This document shows, piece after piece, positions 25,460-35,037 of a DNA stretch of 64,000 bases. The notes under the pieces were generated by a model, which saw nothing but the letters and a program-made list of their open reading frames with translations, ran no database searches and was not told where the DNA came from. The stretch comes from an uncultured Anaerotignum sp. Lineage in GTDB: Bacteria > Bacillota > Clostridia > Lachnospirales > Anaerotignaceae. The DNA is taken from NCBI GenBank assembly GCA_910578425.1, contig CAJTQX010000001.1, forward strand, positions 96,048 through 160,047. The letters run 5' to 3'. Made by a program: the position numbers and the translations under genes. Positions within the stretch are counted from its first letter, which is position 1. Each line of letters begins with the position of its first letter.

Positions 25460-25864
25460 ATGGCATCTGTTTACGAAATGGCAAGAGCATTGGGTGAGGA
25501 ATTGCAGAAAACACCTCAGGTAGAGGCTTTGCTGGAGGCAAAAAAAGCATATGAGAGCGACCCTGTGATTGGGAAGGAAATCGAGGAATACACAAGACTG
25601 CACCAGGAATTTGAAGCAAAAATTCAGGCGGGCGGCGTTTCCATTGAGGAGCAGAAGGCGCACGCGGAGGAAATGAAACGGCGCGGTGAACTGATTAAAT
25701 CCAATAAGCTGGCATCCGACCTGTTTGCGGCGGAAATGAATTTTAACAACTTTATGAATTCTGTATTCAATATCATTACGTCTACGCTTTCCGGCGAGGA
25801 GCCTGACATGGGCGGCGGATGCGACCCGAGCTGCTGCTCCAGCTGCGGGGGCGGCTGCCACTAA
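25460..25864 (+). CDS. YlbF/RicA-like protein with Cys-rich C-terminal tail
   Basis: A 134-residue helical protein of the YlbF/YmcA (Com_YlbF) family: VYEMARALGEELQKTPQVEA, then EEYTRLHQEFEAKIQAG. The tail is CDPSCCSSCGGGCH with six Cys. In Bacillus the YmcA-YlbF-YaaT (RicAFT) complex binds 4Fe-4S clusters and ymcA lies next to the miaB gene ymcB, as here. A role in MiaB maturation or RNA processing is therefore reasonable inference. I prefer ATG 25460 (AGGTG upstream); GTG 25451, one base after miaB, is an equal candidate. Confidence 0.8.
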   Translation: MASVYEMARALGEELQKTPQVEALLEAKKAYESDPVIGKEIEEYTRLHQEFEAKIQAGGVSIEEQKAHAEEMKRRGELIKSNKLASDLFAAEMNFNNFMNSVFNIITSTLSGEEPDMGGGCDPSCCSSCGGGCH

Positions 25865-25942
25865 GGGGCATTACGGGGCTTTTTCCCGCTTGGATTTGGC
25901 GGGAAAGAGTTTCCCGGCTCATAGGGGAAAGGAGAAAATGTT

Positions 25943-26437
25943 ATGGAAATCAGATACCATACCACTGGGGATTCTCTTGCGGAAATCAGTGGTGTATATG
26001 AAAAAAGCTGGAAATATGCTTATCAGGATATTATCCCGCAGAGTTACCTTGATGCCATTCCTGCCGGAAATTGGGTGGATTTTATCCAAAATGCAGACGG
26101 GAAACATCTGATTGCCGTAGAAAATGGGGAAATTATTGGTGCTGCGTTTTGTTGCCCATCAAGATGGAATGACTATAAGGAGTTTGGTGAAATCGTATCA
26201 CTTTATTTTCTTCCGGAGTATATCGGAAAGAGCTGCGGCAGACAGATGCTCAGGCGGTGTATTGAGGAGTTGGAAATGCTTGGATTTACTGAAATCCTTC
26301 TATGGGTTTTGGAGGAAAACCACAGGGCAAGGAGATTTTATGAGCAGAATGGCTTTATTCTCTCGATGGAACGCCGAGGGGATAGGATCGGCGGGAAAGA
26401 AGTTCTGGAAATGATGTATATATATCAGCCGGAATGA
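25943..26437 (+). CDS. GNAT family N-acetyltransferase
   Basis: The 164-residue product has the GNAT fold: acetyl-CoA loop in VSLYFLPEYIGKSCGRQML (~83-101), with a Q/RxxGxG/A-like turn, and the C-terminal WVLEENHRARRFYEQNGF block (~126-143). The N-terminal YEKSWKYAYQDIIPQSYLDAI is typical of a common Firmicutes subgroup. It transfers acetyl groups to an unknown amine. AAAGGAG precedes the ATG. It begins a three-gene cassette set between ylbF and mutS. Confidence 0.85.
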   Translation: MEIRYHTTGDSLAEISGVYEKSWKYAYQDIIPQSYLDAIPAGNWVDFIQNADGKHLIAVENGEIIGAAFCCPSRWNDYKEFGEIVSLYFLPEYIGKSCGRQMLRRCIEELEMLGFTEILLWVLEENHRARRFYEQNGFILSMERRGDRIGGKEVLEMMYIYQPE

Positions 26438-26462
26438 TTTTTTCTGCAACGGAGGGATTGCG

Positions 26463-26858
26463 GTGGAGAAGCTTCAGCGAAACCGTTTGTTTCAATACAT
26501 AGAGGATTTTTATAGTACAGAACCGGAATACCTTTGGGCAAAATACCCTTCCTACGCGGTTTTCCGGCATTCGGCAAGCCGGAAATGGTTTGCCGCTGTG
26601 ATGGAACTTCAAAAGAGCAGGCTGGGATTATCCGGCAGCGGTTGTGTGGACGTTCTGAATGTAAAATGTGATTCTGTTTTGATCGGCTCCCTGCTGGCGG
26701 AGGAAGGCTTTCTTCCGGCGTACCATATGAATAAAAATACATGGATTTCTGTCCTGCTTGATGAAACGGTGCCGGACGAAAGAATTTTGCCGTTGCTGGA
26801 ATGGAGTTATGATGCCGTTGCGCCGAAAGGGAAACGGAGAAAACAGGAACAGATATAG
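26463..26858 (+). CDS. MmcQ/YjbR family protein
   Basis: This 131-residue protein has the YjbR pattern: an N-terminal helix, EYLWAKYPSYAVFRH, KWFAAVMEL, VDVLNVKCD (the conserved strand with K-C-D), FLPAYHMNKNTWISVLLD and a C-terminal SYDAV helix. The family has a CyaY-like fold with a putative DNA-binding surface; no function is proven. GTG 26463 is the start, behind GGAGGG. Confidence 0.8.
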   Translation: MEKLQRNRLFQYIEDFYSTEPEYLWAKYPSYAVFRHSASRKWFAAVMELQKSRLGLSGSGCVDVLNVKCDSVLIGSLLAEEGFLPAYHMNKNTWISVLLDETVPDERILPLLEWSYDAVAPKGKRRKQEQI

Positions 26859-26875
26859 CCGGAAAGGGGGACACT

Positions 26876-27262
26876 ATGGAAAAAGAAGGAATCGTGTCTG
26901 TCTGGGCGGGAGTATTTGAAAGCGAAGAAGCCCTGTTGGAGTATGCCGCAGAGGAGTATTTTGACGATGAGGGAAATGAAGTTGTTTCCCCTTTCAGCAG
27001 GGATTTTTTTGACGGGGAGATATGGGCGTTTGACCCTGATTTCTGGGAACGGGGCTTTCGGGAAATGACAACAGACCCGAAAACCTTAGTGTTTCATTTT
27101 TCAGAAGGTACAACGGTCGGCGAAGGATTGCAGGAATGTTTTCCTGAAGGTCTGGGGGACGCCTGCAATGCGGCGATTTTGGTTTACAATTACGAATATG
27201 ACGGGAACGCCGATGTTCCGAGCGCGCCAGTAAGGTTTTTGGCGGCTGTCCCTTATGAATAA
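26876..27262 (+). CDS. Immunity protein 22 (Imm22/DUF4284) family
   Basis: The 128 residues match the Imm22 pattern: VSVWAGVFESEEALLEYA at the N-terminus, an acidic YFDDEGNEVVSPFSRDF, and YNYEYDG near 103. Imm22 proteins are predicted immunity proteins of polymorphic toxin systems. No toxin gene is seen nearby, so it is either an orphan antidote or has another role. It is strongly acidic. AAAGGGGG precedes the ATG. The gene ends before the mutS start, within the untranslated run before it. Confidence 0.75.
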   Translation: MEKEGIVSVWAGVFESEEALLEYAAEEYFDDEGNEVVSPFSRDFFDGEIWAFDPDFWERGFREMTTDPKTLVFHFSEGTTVGEGLQECFPEGLGDACNAAILVYNYEYDGNADVPSAPVRFLAAVPYE

Positions 27263-27326
27263 GGAAAACCGGAGATATTTTGCGGCGGCAAAAGTTTATG
27301 GCAACCGGAAAGGAGGAAAGACGTTC

Positions 27327-29948
27327 ATGGCAAAAATCACGCCCATGATGCAGCAATACTTTGAGATCAAGGAGAACTACAAGCATTGTCTGCTTTTTTT
27401 TCGTTTAGGGGATTTTTATGAAATGTTTTTCGAGGACGCGGTGATTGCGTCAAAGGAATTGGAAATTACCCTGACGGGAAAAGACTGGGGACAGGAGGAA
27501 CGCGCGCCGATGTGCGGCGTGCCGTTCCATTCGGCGGACGGGTATATCGCCAGGCTGGTGGAAAAGGGCTACAAGGTGGCCATCTGTGAACAGACGGAGG
27601 ACCCGAAGGCGGCAAAGGGCATTGTCAGGCGGGAGGTTATTCGCGTTGTAACGCCGGGGACGGTGCTGGATAACGCGATTTTGGACGAAACGAAAAACAA
27701 TTACATCCTTTCGGTTTTCAGCAGCGGCGGCGGATACGGCATTTCGGTCTGCGATGTGACGACAGGGGAATTCCAGACAACAGAATTTTCCAGCATACAG
27801 GCAGCAGCAAAGATACTCGATGAAACGGCGCGCTTTTCTCCGGCGGAGTTGATCTGCAACGAGACTTTTCTGAGCAGCCCGCTTGCAAAGGAAATGCAGG
27901 ACAGGTTCCATCTTTTCCTGAACGATATAGACAGCAGGATGTTTGATTTTCAGACGGCAAAAGATGTTCTGCAAAAGCATTTCCGTGTAAAATCGTTGGA
28001 CGGCTATGGGCTGAAAAAGAAAATGCTGGCTGTTTCCGCATCGGGCGCGCTGCTCTGGTATTTGCAGGAGACACAGAAAAATGACCTGAGTCATATTTCC
28101 GGACTGAAATATTACACAACGGGCGATTTTATGCTTTTGGACGTTTCCAGCCGGAGAAATCTGGAACTGACGGAAACAATGCGGGAAAAAAATAAAAAAG
28201 GCTCCCTTTTAAGCGTGCTGGACAAAACCAAAACAGCGATGGGCGCGCGGCTTCTGCGAAAATGGGTGGAGCAGCCTCTGCTTTCTGTGGAAGAAATTCG
28301 GAAACGTCTGGACGGCGTGGAGGAATTGGCAAACGACCTTTTTTTGCGGGAGGAAATCAAGGATATCCTGCGCTCTATGTATGATTTTGAGCGCATTATG
28401 GGGCGAGTGGTTTACCAGAATGCCAATGCGAGGGATTTGACTGCTCTGAAAAATTCCATTGAAAATCTGCCCCTGCTGAAAAATGTGCTGGGACGCTGTA
28501 AAAGTGCGTATCTCAGGGAATTGCATGAGCAGCTTGACCCGCTGGAAAATATACATATGCTGATTGCACAGGCGATTGTGGAGGACCCGCCGTTTTCTGT
28601 GCGGGAAGGCGGAATGATTCGCGAGGGTTATTCCGATGAGCTGGATACCTATGCCAAAGCAAAACGGGACGGTACCTCATGGATCCGTCAGTTGGAGGAG
28701 GAAGAACGGGAAAAGACAGGCATCAAAAACCTGAAAGTGCGTTATAACAAGGTTTTTGGGTATTACATTGAAATTACAAAATCGAACCTTGACGGTGCGC
28801 CGGAACGTTATATCCGCAAGCAGACGCTGGCGAACTGCGAACGCTTTATTACGCCGGAGCTGAAAGAACTGGAAGAACTGATTCTTGGCGCAGAGGATAA
28901 AATTACAACGTTGGAATATGACATGTTCTGCGAGATACGGAACGCTGTTGCCGCGGAGGTAGAGCGGATACAATTCTGTGCGTATATTGTTTCAGTGGCG
29001 GACTGTCTTCAGTCGCTGGCGGAAACGGCGCAGACGATGCAGTATGTAAAGCCGCTGGTGGACGATGGGGAGTGTATTTCCGTCAGGGGAGGACGGCACC
29101 CTGTTGTAGAGAAAATGATGGAGGGACAGTTTATCCCCAACGATGTTTATTTGGACCAGAAGGAAACAAGGCTTGCAATCATCACCGGTCCGAATATGGC
29201 AGGAAAATCTACATATATGCGGCAGACGGCGTTGATTGTGCTGATGGCGCAGATCGGGAGCTTTGTGCCTGCGGAGGAGGCGCATATTGGCATTGTTGAC
29301 CGCATATTTACGCGCGTGGGTGCGTCCGATGATTTGAGTGCGGGACAGAGTACGTTTATGGTAGAAATGACGGAGGTCGCGAATATCCTGCATAACGCTA
29401 CGGCGAAAAGCCTGCTGATATTGGACGAAATCGGCAGGGGAACGAGTACGTTCGACGGGCTAAGTATTGCGTGGGCAGTGCTGGAATATATTGCGGACGA
29501 AAAACAGATTGGCGCGAAAACGCTTTTTGCAACGCATTATCATGAATTAAGCGAACTGGAGGGCAAGCTGCCAGGCGTGAAGAACTACTGCATTGCGGTG
29601 CAGGAGCAGGGAGAGGACATTGTTTTCCTGCGGAAAATACAGCGCGGCGGCGCAGACCACAGCTATGGCGTGCAGGTGGCAAAGCTGGCGGGACTGCCGC
29701 TGAAGGTTATCCGGCGCAGCGGGCAGATATTGAAACAGCTCAACGCGGCGGATATTACGAAGAAAGCGAAAAAAATTGCGGCGGAATCGAAGGAAAACGC
29801 GGAAGAAACGGCAAAACAGATAGATATGTTTTCCGTGGGCGAAAATCAGATGATAGATGAGATTTCAAAGCTGGACGTTATGACAATGACACCCATTGAG
29901 GCTTTGCAAAAGCTGTTTGAATTGCAGAAGAAGGCCAAAGGGATGTGA
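27327..29948 (+). CDS. mutS: DNA mismatch repair protein MutS
   Basis: An 873-residue MutS1. The mismatch-reading motif FYEMFFEDA lies near residue 30, with the invariant Phe and Glu. The ATPase domain has GPNMAGKST (~620), LLILDEIGRGTSTFDG (Walker B and signature) and TLFATHYHEL. It recognises mismatches and recruits MutL. ATG 27327 follows GAAAGGAGG; earlier in-frame starts add unrelated residues. It leads mutS-mutL-miaA with gaps of about 10-20 bases. Confidence 0.97.
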   Translation: MAKITPMMQQYFEIKENYKHCLLFFRLGDFYEMFFEDAVIASKELEITLTGKDWGQEERAPMCGVPFHSADGYIARLVEKGYKVAICEQTEDPKAAKGIVRREVIRVVTPGTVLDNAILDETKNNYILSVFSSGGGYGISVCDVTTGEFQTTEFSSIQAAAKILDETARFSPAELICNETFLSSPLAKEMQDRFHLFLNDIDSRMFDFQTAKDVLQKHFRVKSLDGYGLKKKMLAVSASGALLWYLQETQKNDLSHISGLKYYTTGDFMLLDVSSRRNLELTETMREKNKKGSLLSVLDKTKTAMGARLLRKWVEQPLLSVEEIRKRLDGVEELANDLFLREEIKDILRSMYDFERIMGRVVYQNANARDLTALKNSIENLPLLKNVLGRCKSAYLRELHEQLDPLENIHMLIAQAIVEDPPFSVREGGMIREGYSDELDTYAKAKRDGTSWIRQLEEEEREKTGIKNLKVRYNKVFGYYIEITKSNLDGAPERYIRKQTLANCERFITPELKELEELILGAEDKITTLEYDMFCEIRNAVAAEVERIQFCAYIVSVADCLQSLAETAQTMQYVKPLVDDGECISVRGGRHPVVEKMMEGQFIPNDVYLDQKETRLAIITGPNMAGKSTYMRQTALIVLMAQIGSFVPAEEAHIGIVDRIFTRVGASDDLSAGQSTFMVEMTEVANILHNATAKSLLILDEIGRGTSTFDGLSIAWAVLEYIADEKQIGAKTLFATHYHELSELEGKLPGVKNYCIAVQEQGEDIVFLRKIQRGGADHSYGVQVAKLAGLPLKVIRRSGQILKQLNAADITKKAKKIAAESKENAEETAKQIDMFSVGENQMIDEISKLDVMTMTPIEALQKLFELQKKAKGM

Positions 29949-29966
29949 CGATAAAGGGAGGGAGCC

Positions 29967-31925
29967 ATGCAGAAAATACAGTTGCTGGATTCCAAAACCA
30001 TAAATAAAATTGCGGCGGGGGAGGTTGTAGAATCCCCCAGATCCGTTGTAAAGGAACTGGCGGAAAACGCCATTGACGCCGGAGCCAGTACGGTTACGGT
30101 AGAAATACGGGAGGGCGGCGTTTCGCTGATCCGCGTAACGGACAACGGATGCGGCATACCGAAGGAGCAGGTGAAAAATGCGTTTCTGCGCCACGCTACG
30201 AGCAAGATGGCACAGATTGAGGATTTGGAAAGCATTTTTACGCTGGGCTTTCGTGGGGAGGCTTTGGCGAGCATCGCCGCCGTGGCGCAGGTGGAAATGG
30301 TGACGAAAACCGCCGGCGAAGAAACAGGGACAAAAATCTGCGTCAGCGGCGGGGAAGTGGAAAGTATTGAGGACACAGCCTGTCTGGAAGGGACAAGCAT
30401 TACGGTACGGAATTTATTTTACAATGTGCCCGCGCGGCGGAAGTTTCTGAAAAAACCCGCAACGGAAAGCGGATATGTTTCCGATTTGGTGAATAAGCTG
30501 GCACTGGGCCATCCGGAGGTGTCATTTCGCTATCAGAATAATGGGAGTACGATACTGCATACCGCCGGAAACAATGACCCGAAAGCCGCCGTTTTTTATG
30601 TGTATGGAAAGGACGCGGCGAACAGTATGCTCCCGATTGCATACAGGCAGGGGGAATATGCTGTGACGGGGCTGATTGCAAAGCCGCAGTTTTGCAGGGC
30701 AAACCGCAGCTATGAAAACCTGTTTATCAATGGCAGGTTTATTCGGAACAATGTTGTTTCTATGGCTGTGGAAGACGCGTATAAAACAAAGCTGCTGATT
30801 GGGAAATTTCCGGTGTTTGTGCTGAATTTGGAGGTTTCGCCCGCGTTGGTGGACGTGAACGTGCATCCCGCAAAGCTGGAGGTACGTTTTCGGAACGATG
30901 GGGAGGTATACGATTTCTTTTATCAGGCGGTCAGCAGGGCTTTGCAGGATACAACGCTGATTCCACAGGGAAATCTGGAAAAGAAGCCTGCGGGAAAAGC
31001 TGAGAAACAGCCGGAGCCTGTGCAGGAAATGCTGACAGAGGAACGACGGACGGAAATGGAAAAAATTCCTGTTCAAAAAGAAGAAAGCCCGTTCGCCGTA
31101 GAAGTGGCACCGCCATTCGGCCAGCAGGAGAACAGGCGGGCGGAAAGCAGGACTGCGCCGCCGATCAGCGCGAATGGGTGTGCAAACGGAAAGAGCGTAG
31201 ACCAGCTTTTGAAACGGACTGCGCCGAACAGCGGCGTATCCCAGACGGCAGAGCCTTATGCGGTGGGGAAGCCGCAGGGAAGACTTACGCCAAGAACGGA
31301 AATGCCTGCTGTAGAGATGGAAACAGCGGGAGAGAAACAGCCGTTTTTCAAAGATTACCGAATTGTTGGGCAGGTGTTCCATACCTATTGGATTGTGGAG
31401 CAGGGCGACTGTCTGTACCTTATCGACCAGCATGCCGCGCATGAACGGATACTATATGAGGAATTGATGGGACGTTTCCAGCGGGAAAATGTGGTTTCAC
31501 AACGGCTTTTGACGCCCGTTATGCTGCGGCTGACACCATCCGAAACGGAAACTCTGCGGGAAAATCGCACGCTTTTGGAGAGCTTTGGCTTTGAATTGGA
31601 GGATTTCAGCGGGACATTCGCGCTTCGTGCTGTTCCGATGCTTCTGCGAGAGCAGGATGGCGTGGGATTTTTTACAGAAATATTAGACAGGCTGGCGGAG
31701 GAAAGGATACGGAATGTATATGATTTGAAGCTGGGAGCCGTAGCAACGATGGCTTGCAAGGCGGCTGTGAAAGGGCATGACGCGATGAGCGCGAAAGAAG
31801 CGGAAGCACTGATTGGGCGGCTGCTGGAACTGGAAAATCCGTTTACCTGCCCGCATGGCAGGCCAACAATTGTTGCATTAAAGCAGTATGATTTGGAAAA
31901 GATGTTCAAAAGAATTCAGAATTAA
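29967..31925 (+). CDS. mutL: DNA mismatch repair endonuclease MutL
   Basis: This 652-residue protein has a GHKL ATPase N-terminus: NKIAAGEVVESPRSVVKELAEN, DNGCGI, FLRHATSKM and GFRGEALASI. A variable linker spans ~340-460. The C-terminal dimer domain carries DQHAAHERILYEE (DQHAx2Ex4E) plus ACKAAVKGHD and CPHGRP. These are the metal-site motifs of MutL nicking endonucleases, as expected in a bacterium without MutH. Confidence 0.97.
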   Translation: MQKIQLLDSKTINKIAAGEVVESPRSVVKELAENAIDAGASTVTVEIREGGVSLIRVTDNGCGIPKEQVKNAFLRHATSKMAQIEDLESIFTLGFRGEALASIAAVAQVEMVTKTAGEETGTKICVSGGEVESIEDTACLEGTSITVRNLFYNVPARRKFLKKPATESGYVSDLVNKLALGHPEVSFRYQNNGSTILHTAGNNDPKAAVFYVYGKDAANSMLPIAYRQGEYAVTGLIAKPQFCRANRSYENLFINGRFIRNNVVSMAVEDAYKTKLLIGKFPVFVLNLEVSPALVDVNVHPAKLEVRFRNDGEVYDFFYQAVSRALQDTTLIPQGNLEKKPAGKAEKQPEPVQEMLTEERRTEMEKIPVQKEESPFAVEVAPPFGQQENRRAESRTAPPISANGCANGKSVDQLLKRTAPNSGVSQTAEPYAVGKPQGRLTPRTEMPAVEMETAGEKQPFFKDYRIVGQVFHTYWIVEQGDCLYLIDQHAAHERILYEELMGRFQRENVVSQRLLTPVMLRLTPSETETLRENRTLLESFGFELEDFSGTFALRAVPMLLREQDGVGFFTEILDRLAEERIRNVYDLKLGAVATMACKAAVKGHDAMSAKEAEALIGRLLELENPFTCPHGRPTIVALKQYDLEKMFKRIQN

Positions 31926-31937
31926 AGGGTGAGGCTG

Positions 31938-32885
31938 ATGAAAAGACCCCTTATTGTCATTGGCGGACCGACAGCCTGCGGAAAAACGGGATTTTCCATT
32001 GAACTGGCGAAAAAGATCGGCGGGGAGGTCATCTCTGCTGATTCCATGCAGGTTTACCGCTATATGGATATTGGTACAGCGAAGGTGACGCCGGAGGAAA
32101 TGCAGGGGATACCGCATTACCTGATTGACGAGCTGGAGCCGGACGAGGAATACAACGTAATGATCTTCCAGCAGAAGGCGAAGGCATACATTGAGAGTAT
32201 CTGCCGGAGAGGGAAAATTCCTATTCTTGTGGGCGGAACAGGGTTTTATATCAACGCCCTGCTTTATGATAATGATTTTACGGAAACGGAAAACGATACG
32301 GCTTTTCGGGAGGAGTGCTATGCCCTTGCGCGGGAGAAAGGGCCGGAAACACTTTATGAAAGACTAAAGCAGACCGATCCGGAATATGCGGCGGAAATTC
32401 ATGCGAACAACGTGAAACGCGTGACGCGCGCGCTGGAATACCATTATTTAACGGGGGAAAAGCTCTCGGCGCATAACGCGGCGCAGAAACGGAAGGAGTC
32501 CCCCTATAACGCCGCTGTGTTCCTGTTGACGATGGAACGGGAACGGCTTTACAGAAGAATTGAGGAGCGTGTGGACAGTATGCTTCGGCAGGGACTTGCA
32601 GAGGAAGTGCGTGGGCTTCTGGAACGGGGATACCATCCGGAACTGGTTTCGATGCAGGGCATTGGATACAAGGAACTTGTGCCTTACTGCAAGGGGGAAT
32701 GTACGCTGGATGAGGCTGTGATGCAGCTGAAAACAAACACGCGACGTTTTGCGAAACGCCAGCTGACGTGGTTCCGCAGACAGATTGACGGGCTATGGCT
32801 GGATATGGGCAGGGAGAACTCCGACGTAATGGAGCAGGCGTTAAGTTATCTGACAGAACTGGGAGTTTGGAAAGGCGAAGAATAG
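31938..32885 (+). CDS. miaA: tRNA dimethylallyltransferase
   Basis: A 315-residue protein with P-loop GPTACGKT, SADSMQVYRYMDIGTAK, VGGTGFYINAL and the MQGIGYKEL block, all MiaA hallmarks. It transfers dimethylallyl from DMAPP to A37. ATG 31938 is preceded by AAGGGTGAGG. It acts before MiaB in the same pathway. No hfq gene follows, unlike the order in many bacteria. Confidence 0.95.
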   Translation: MKRPLIVIGGPTACGKTGFSIELAKKIGGEVISADSMQVYRYMDIGTAKVTPEEMQGIPHYLIDELEPDEEYNVMIFQQKAKAYIESICRRGKIPILVGGTGFYINALLYDNDFTETENDTAFREECYALAREKGPETLYERLKQTDPEYAAEIHANNVKRVTRALEYHYLTGEKLSAHNAAQKRKESPYNAAVFLLTMERERLYRRIEERVDSMLRQGLAEEVRGLLERGYHPELVSMQGIGYKELVPYCKGECTLDEAVMQLKTNTRRFAKRQLTWFRRQIDGLWLDMGRENSDVMEQALSYLTELGVWKGEE

Positions 32886-32939
32886 CATACAACAAATGGT
32901 TAGCTGAAAAATAAGGAAGAATGGAAAGGATGTTTTGGA

Positions 32940-34505
32940 ATGAAAAAATCCTTTATGCAGAAAAAGATGACGGCCCTGCTGCTGGCTGCGATAATGGTCT
33001 TTATTGCTGCCGGCTGCGGAAAAGAAAAGGAGAAAGACGAGCCTGCCGTATCTGCAGAGGCAGGGGAAACGGCTCTGACGGATGCGGATACGGAAATTCC
33101 CGAAAAAGAGCCTGCTCCGGCGTTGGCAGCGGCATTTTTGACAGCAGACGAACAGCCGGAAATTCAGGCTTCGGCAGCTATTTTGATTGAGGAAACAACA
33201 GGAACAATACTGTATGATAAAAACAGCAGGGATAAAATGTATCCCGCCAGCATGACGAAAATGCTGACAGCTCTGATAGCAATGGATTACTTTAAGCCGG
33301 AGGAATTGATTACGATTGGACAGGAAGTCAATGAAATTCCATGGGATTCCAGTAAGGCGGGGCACAGCGTCGGGGAAACGATAACGATGGAAAACGTAAT
33401 CCGCGGGCTGATGATTCCTTCCGGAAACGATTCCGCGAACGTTGTTGCTTCGGCTGTGGCAAAACGGGTACAGAACGATCAGAGCCTGAGTTTTGAGCAG
33501 TGCGAACAGATTTTTACGGACCTGATGAATAAAAAGGCACAGGAGCTGAATGCGGTCAATTCCCATTTCTCCAATGCGCATGGCTATCATGATGAAAACC
33601 ATTATACCTGCGCATATGATATGGCATTGTTTTCCAGAGAATATATGAAAAATCCGACACTTGCGGAGATTGCAGGAGAGAAACGTTTTTCCGGTGACGG
33701 CGCGGATAATATGTTCGCGGAAAATGACAGTATGCGGACACAGGAATATACCTGGTTCAACCACAACATGCTGATTACAGACGGAGAATATAAGTATGAA
33801 TATGCAACGGGAATCAAAACCGGCTTTACAGACGAGGCAGGAGATTGCGTGACAGCTTCTGCGAAAAAAGAAGGCGAATCCCTGATTGCCGTAATTTTTG
33901 ATTCTCAGAGCCCGGGACGATGGAACGATGCGAAGCTGTTGTTTGAATATGGCTTCAACGGATACGTCAGAACGGAATTGAGCCGGAAAGGCGCGCTGAT
34001 AGAAGAAGCCGCGCTGACAAAGCACGACAAAACTGAGGGCGATACAGTGCCTGTTGTTTATGAGAATACTCTGGCAACATATCTGCCGCCTATGGACGAG
34101 GGCGCACTCAGCACATCGGTGAAATACAACGAAACCTATGCGGAAGCTGATGAAGACGGAACGATCCGGCTGAGAGCACCGTTTACGAAGGGAACAGAAA
34201 TCGGAACGGTCACATTCCAAATCAACGGACAGACGATACACGAAAGCCCTGTTGTGGCGGGACGGGACGTTTCCAAAGGAACGATACTCACTAATATCAA
34301 AGCGTTTTTCCAGAATTTTGCGAAGGATATTTTTTCTGTAAAGGGACTGCTGGGTATCCTGCTGATTGCTGCGGTAATTGTGCTGATTGTACTGCTGATT
34401 CGGCTGATTCGGGGAAGAAGACGCAGAAGGAACCGCCGAGGCGGATATACATTCAGTTCTTCCGCGCGTAAAAGCATGGGCGGCGGACGCAGAAGAAGAT
34501 ACTGA
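32940..34505 (+). CDS. D-alanyl-D-alanine carboxypeptidase (DacF-like, S11)
   Basis: The 521-residue protein has the three S11 motifs: PASMTKMLT (SxxK near 104), SGNDSAN (SxN near 162) and GIKTGFTD (KTG near 284). It trims the terminal D-Ala from peptidoglycan stems. The N-terminal signal ends in a lipobox-like AAGC (Cys ~26). The C-terminus adds a hydrophobic helix (~460-485) and a very Arg-rich tail (RGRRRRRNRRGG, RRRRY), so the protein may be anchored at both ends, which is unusual. A beta-rich domain follows the catalytic part. Confidence 0.88.
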   Translation: MKKSFMQKKMTALLLAAIMVFIAAGCGKEKEKDEPAVSAEAGETALTDADTEIPEKEPAPALAAAFLTADEQPEIQASAAILIEETTGTILYDKNSRDKMYPASMTKMLTALIAMDYFKPEELITIGQEVNEIPWDSSKAGHSVGETITMENVIRGLMIPSGNDSANVVASAVAKRVQNDQSLSFEQCEQIFTDLMNKKAQELNAVNSHFSNAHGYHDENHYTCAYDMALFSREYMKNPTLAEIAGEKRFSGDGADNMFAENDSMRTQEYTWFNHNMLITDGEYKYEYATGIKTGFTDEAGDCVTASAKKEGESLIAVIFDSQSPGRWNDAKLLFEYGFNGYVRTELSRKGALIEEAALTKHDKTEGDTVPVVYENTLATYLPPMDEGALSTSVKYNETYAEADEDGTIRLRAPFTKGTEIGTVTFQINGQTIHESPVVAGRDVSKGTILTNIKAFFQNFAKDIFSVKGLLGILLIAAVIVLIVLLIRLIRGRRRRRNRRGGYTFSSSARKSMGGGRRRRY

Positions 34506-34525
34506 AAAGAGTGGGAGTAACCGCG

Positions 34526-35035
34526 ATGAAAGAAGAACTTTTATTCCAGTTGGACATGGTTTGGCAGTTGTTTCAATATCACTGTGAGGATTTGAAGGAG
34601 ACTGAAATAGGCTGGTGCAGGACAGAGGACGGCTTGCAGGTACGGAAAAAAGGGTCTGCATGGATTCCTGACTGGCCGGAAACAGAAGAATACACGATAG
34701 GACCCGCAAGCATCGGCTGGACGTTATGGCACATTCTTTACTGGTGGAAAACTGTTTTAAGCACGTCAACGGGCGGCAGGATATTGGACAGGAATGAAGT
34801 TTTATGGCCCGAAAGCGGTACAGCGGCAATCAGGGAAATCAGGGACTGCCATGATAAATGGGTTGAATTCCTTTTATCGCTTGAGGAATCGGAATTTCAG
34901 TCAGACCGGCTTTGCCGCTGGCCGTTTGAAGGGCGGAGTTTTACGGAGCTTGCACTGTGGCTGAATATGGAATTTATGAAAAATACTGCGGAAATCGGGG
35001 CGGCAAGGTTCCTGTATGCAGTATCAGAACAATAA
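34526..35035 (+). CDS. DinB family protein
   Basis: A 169-residue four-helix-bundle protein of the DinB/YfiT type. HILYWW near 75 holds one likely metal His; other His expected in the family are partly replaced, so metal binding is uncertain. Such proteins often act as thiol-dependent transferases or have unknown roles. ATG 34526 follows GGGAG. It trails the carboxypeptidase gene by 20 bases and ends at a shared terminator. Confidence 0.7.
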   Translation: MKEELLFQLDMVWQLFQYHCEDLKETEIGWCRTEDGLQVRKKGSAWIPDWPETEEYTIGPASIGWTLWHILYWWKTVLSTSTGGRILDRNEVLWPESGTAAIREIRDCHDKWVEFLLSLEESEFQSDRLCRWPFEGRSFTELALWLNMEFMKNTAEIGAARFLYAVSEQ

Positions 35036-35037
35036 CA

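Noticed and set aside
26876..27262. Toxin-antitoxin pair with the YjbR-type gene
   Set aside because: The YjbR family has no toxin record known to me, and the order and sizes do not resemble a TA module.
32841..34829. Open frame of about 660 codons antisense to the carboxypeptidase gene
   Set aside because: Its product is low-complexity-like and rich in Cys, Arg, His and Phe. The plus strand has clear S11 motifs and good starts.
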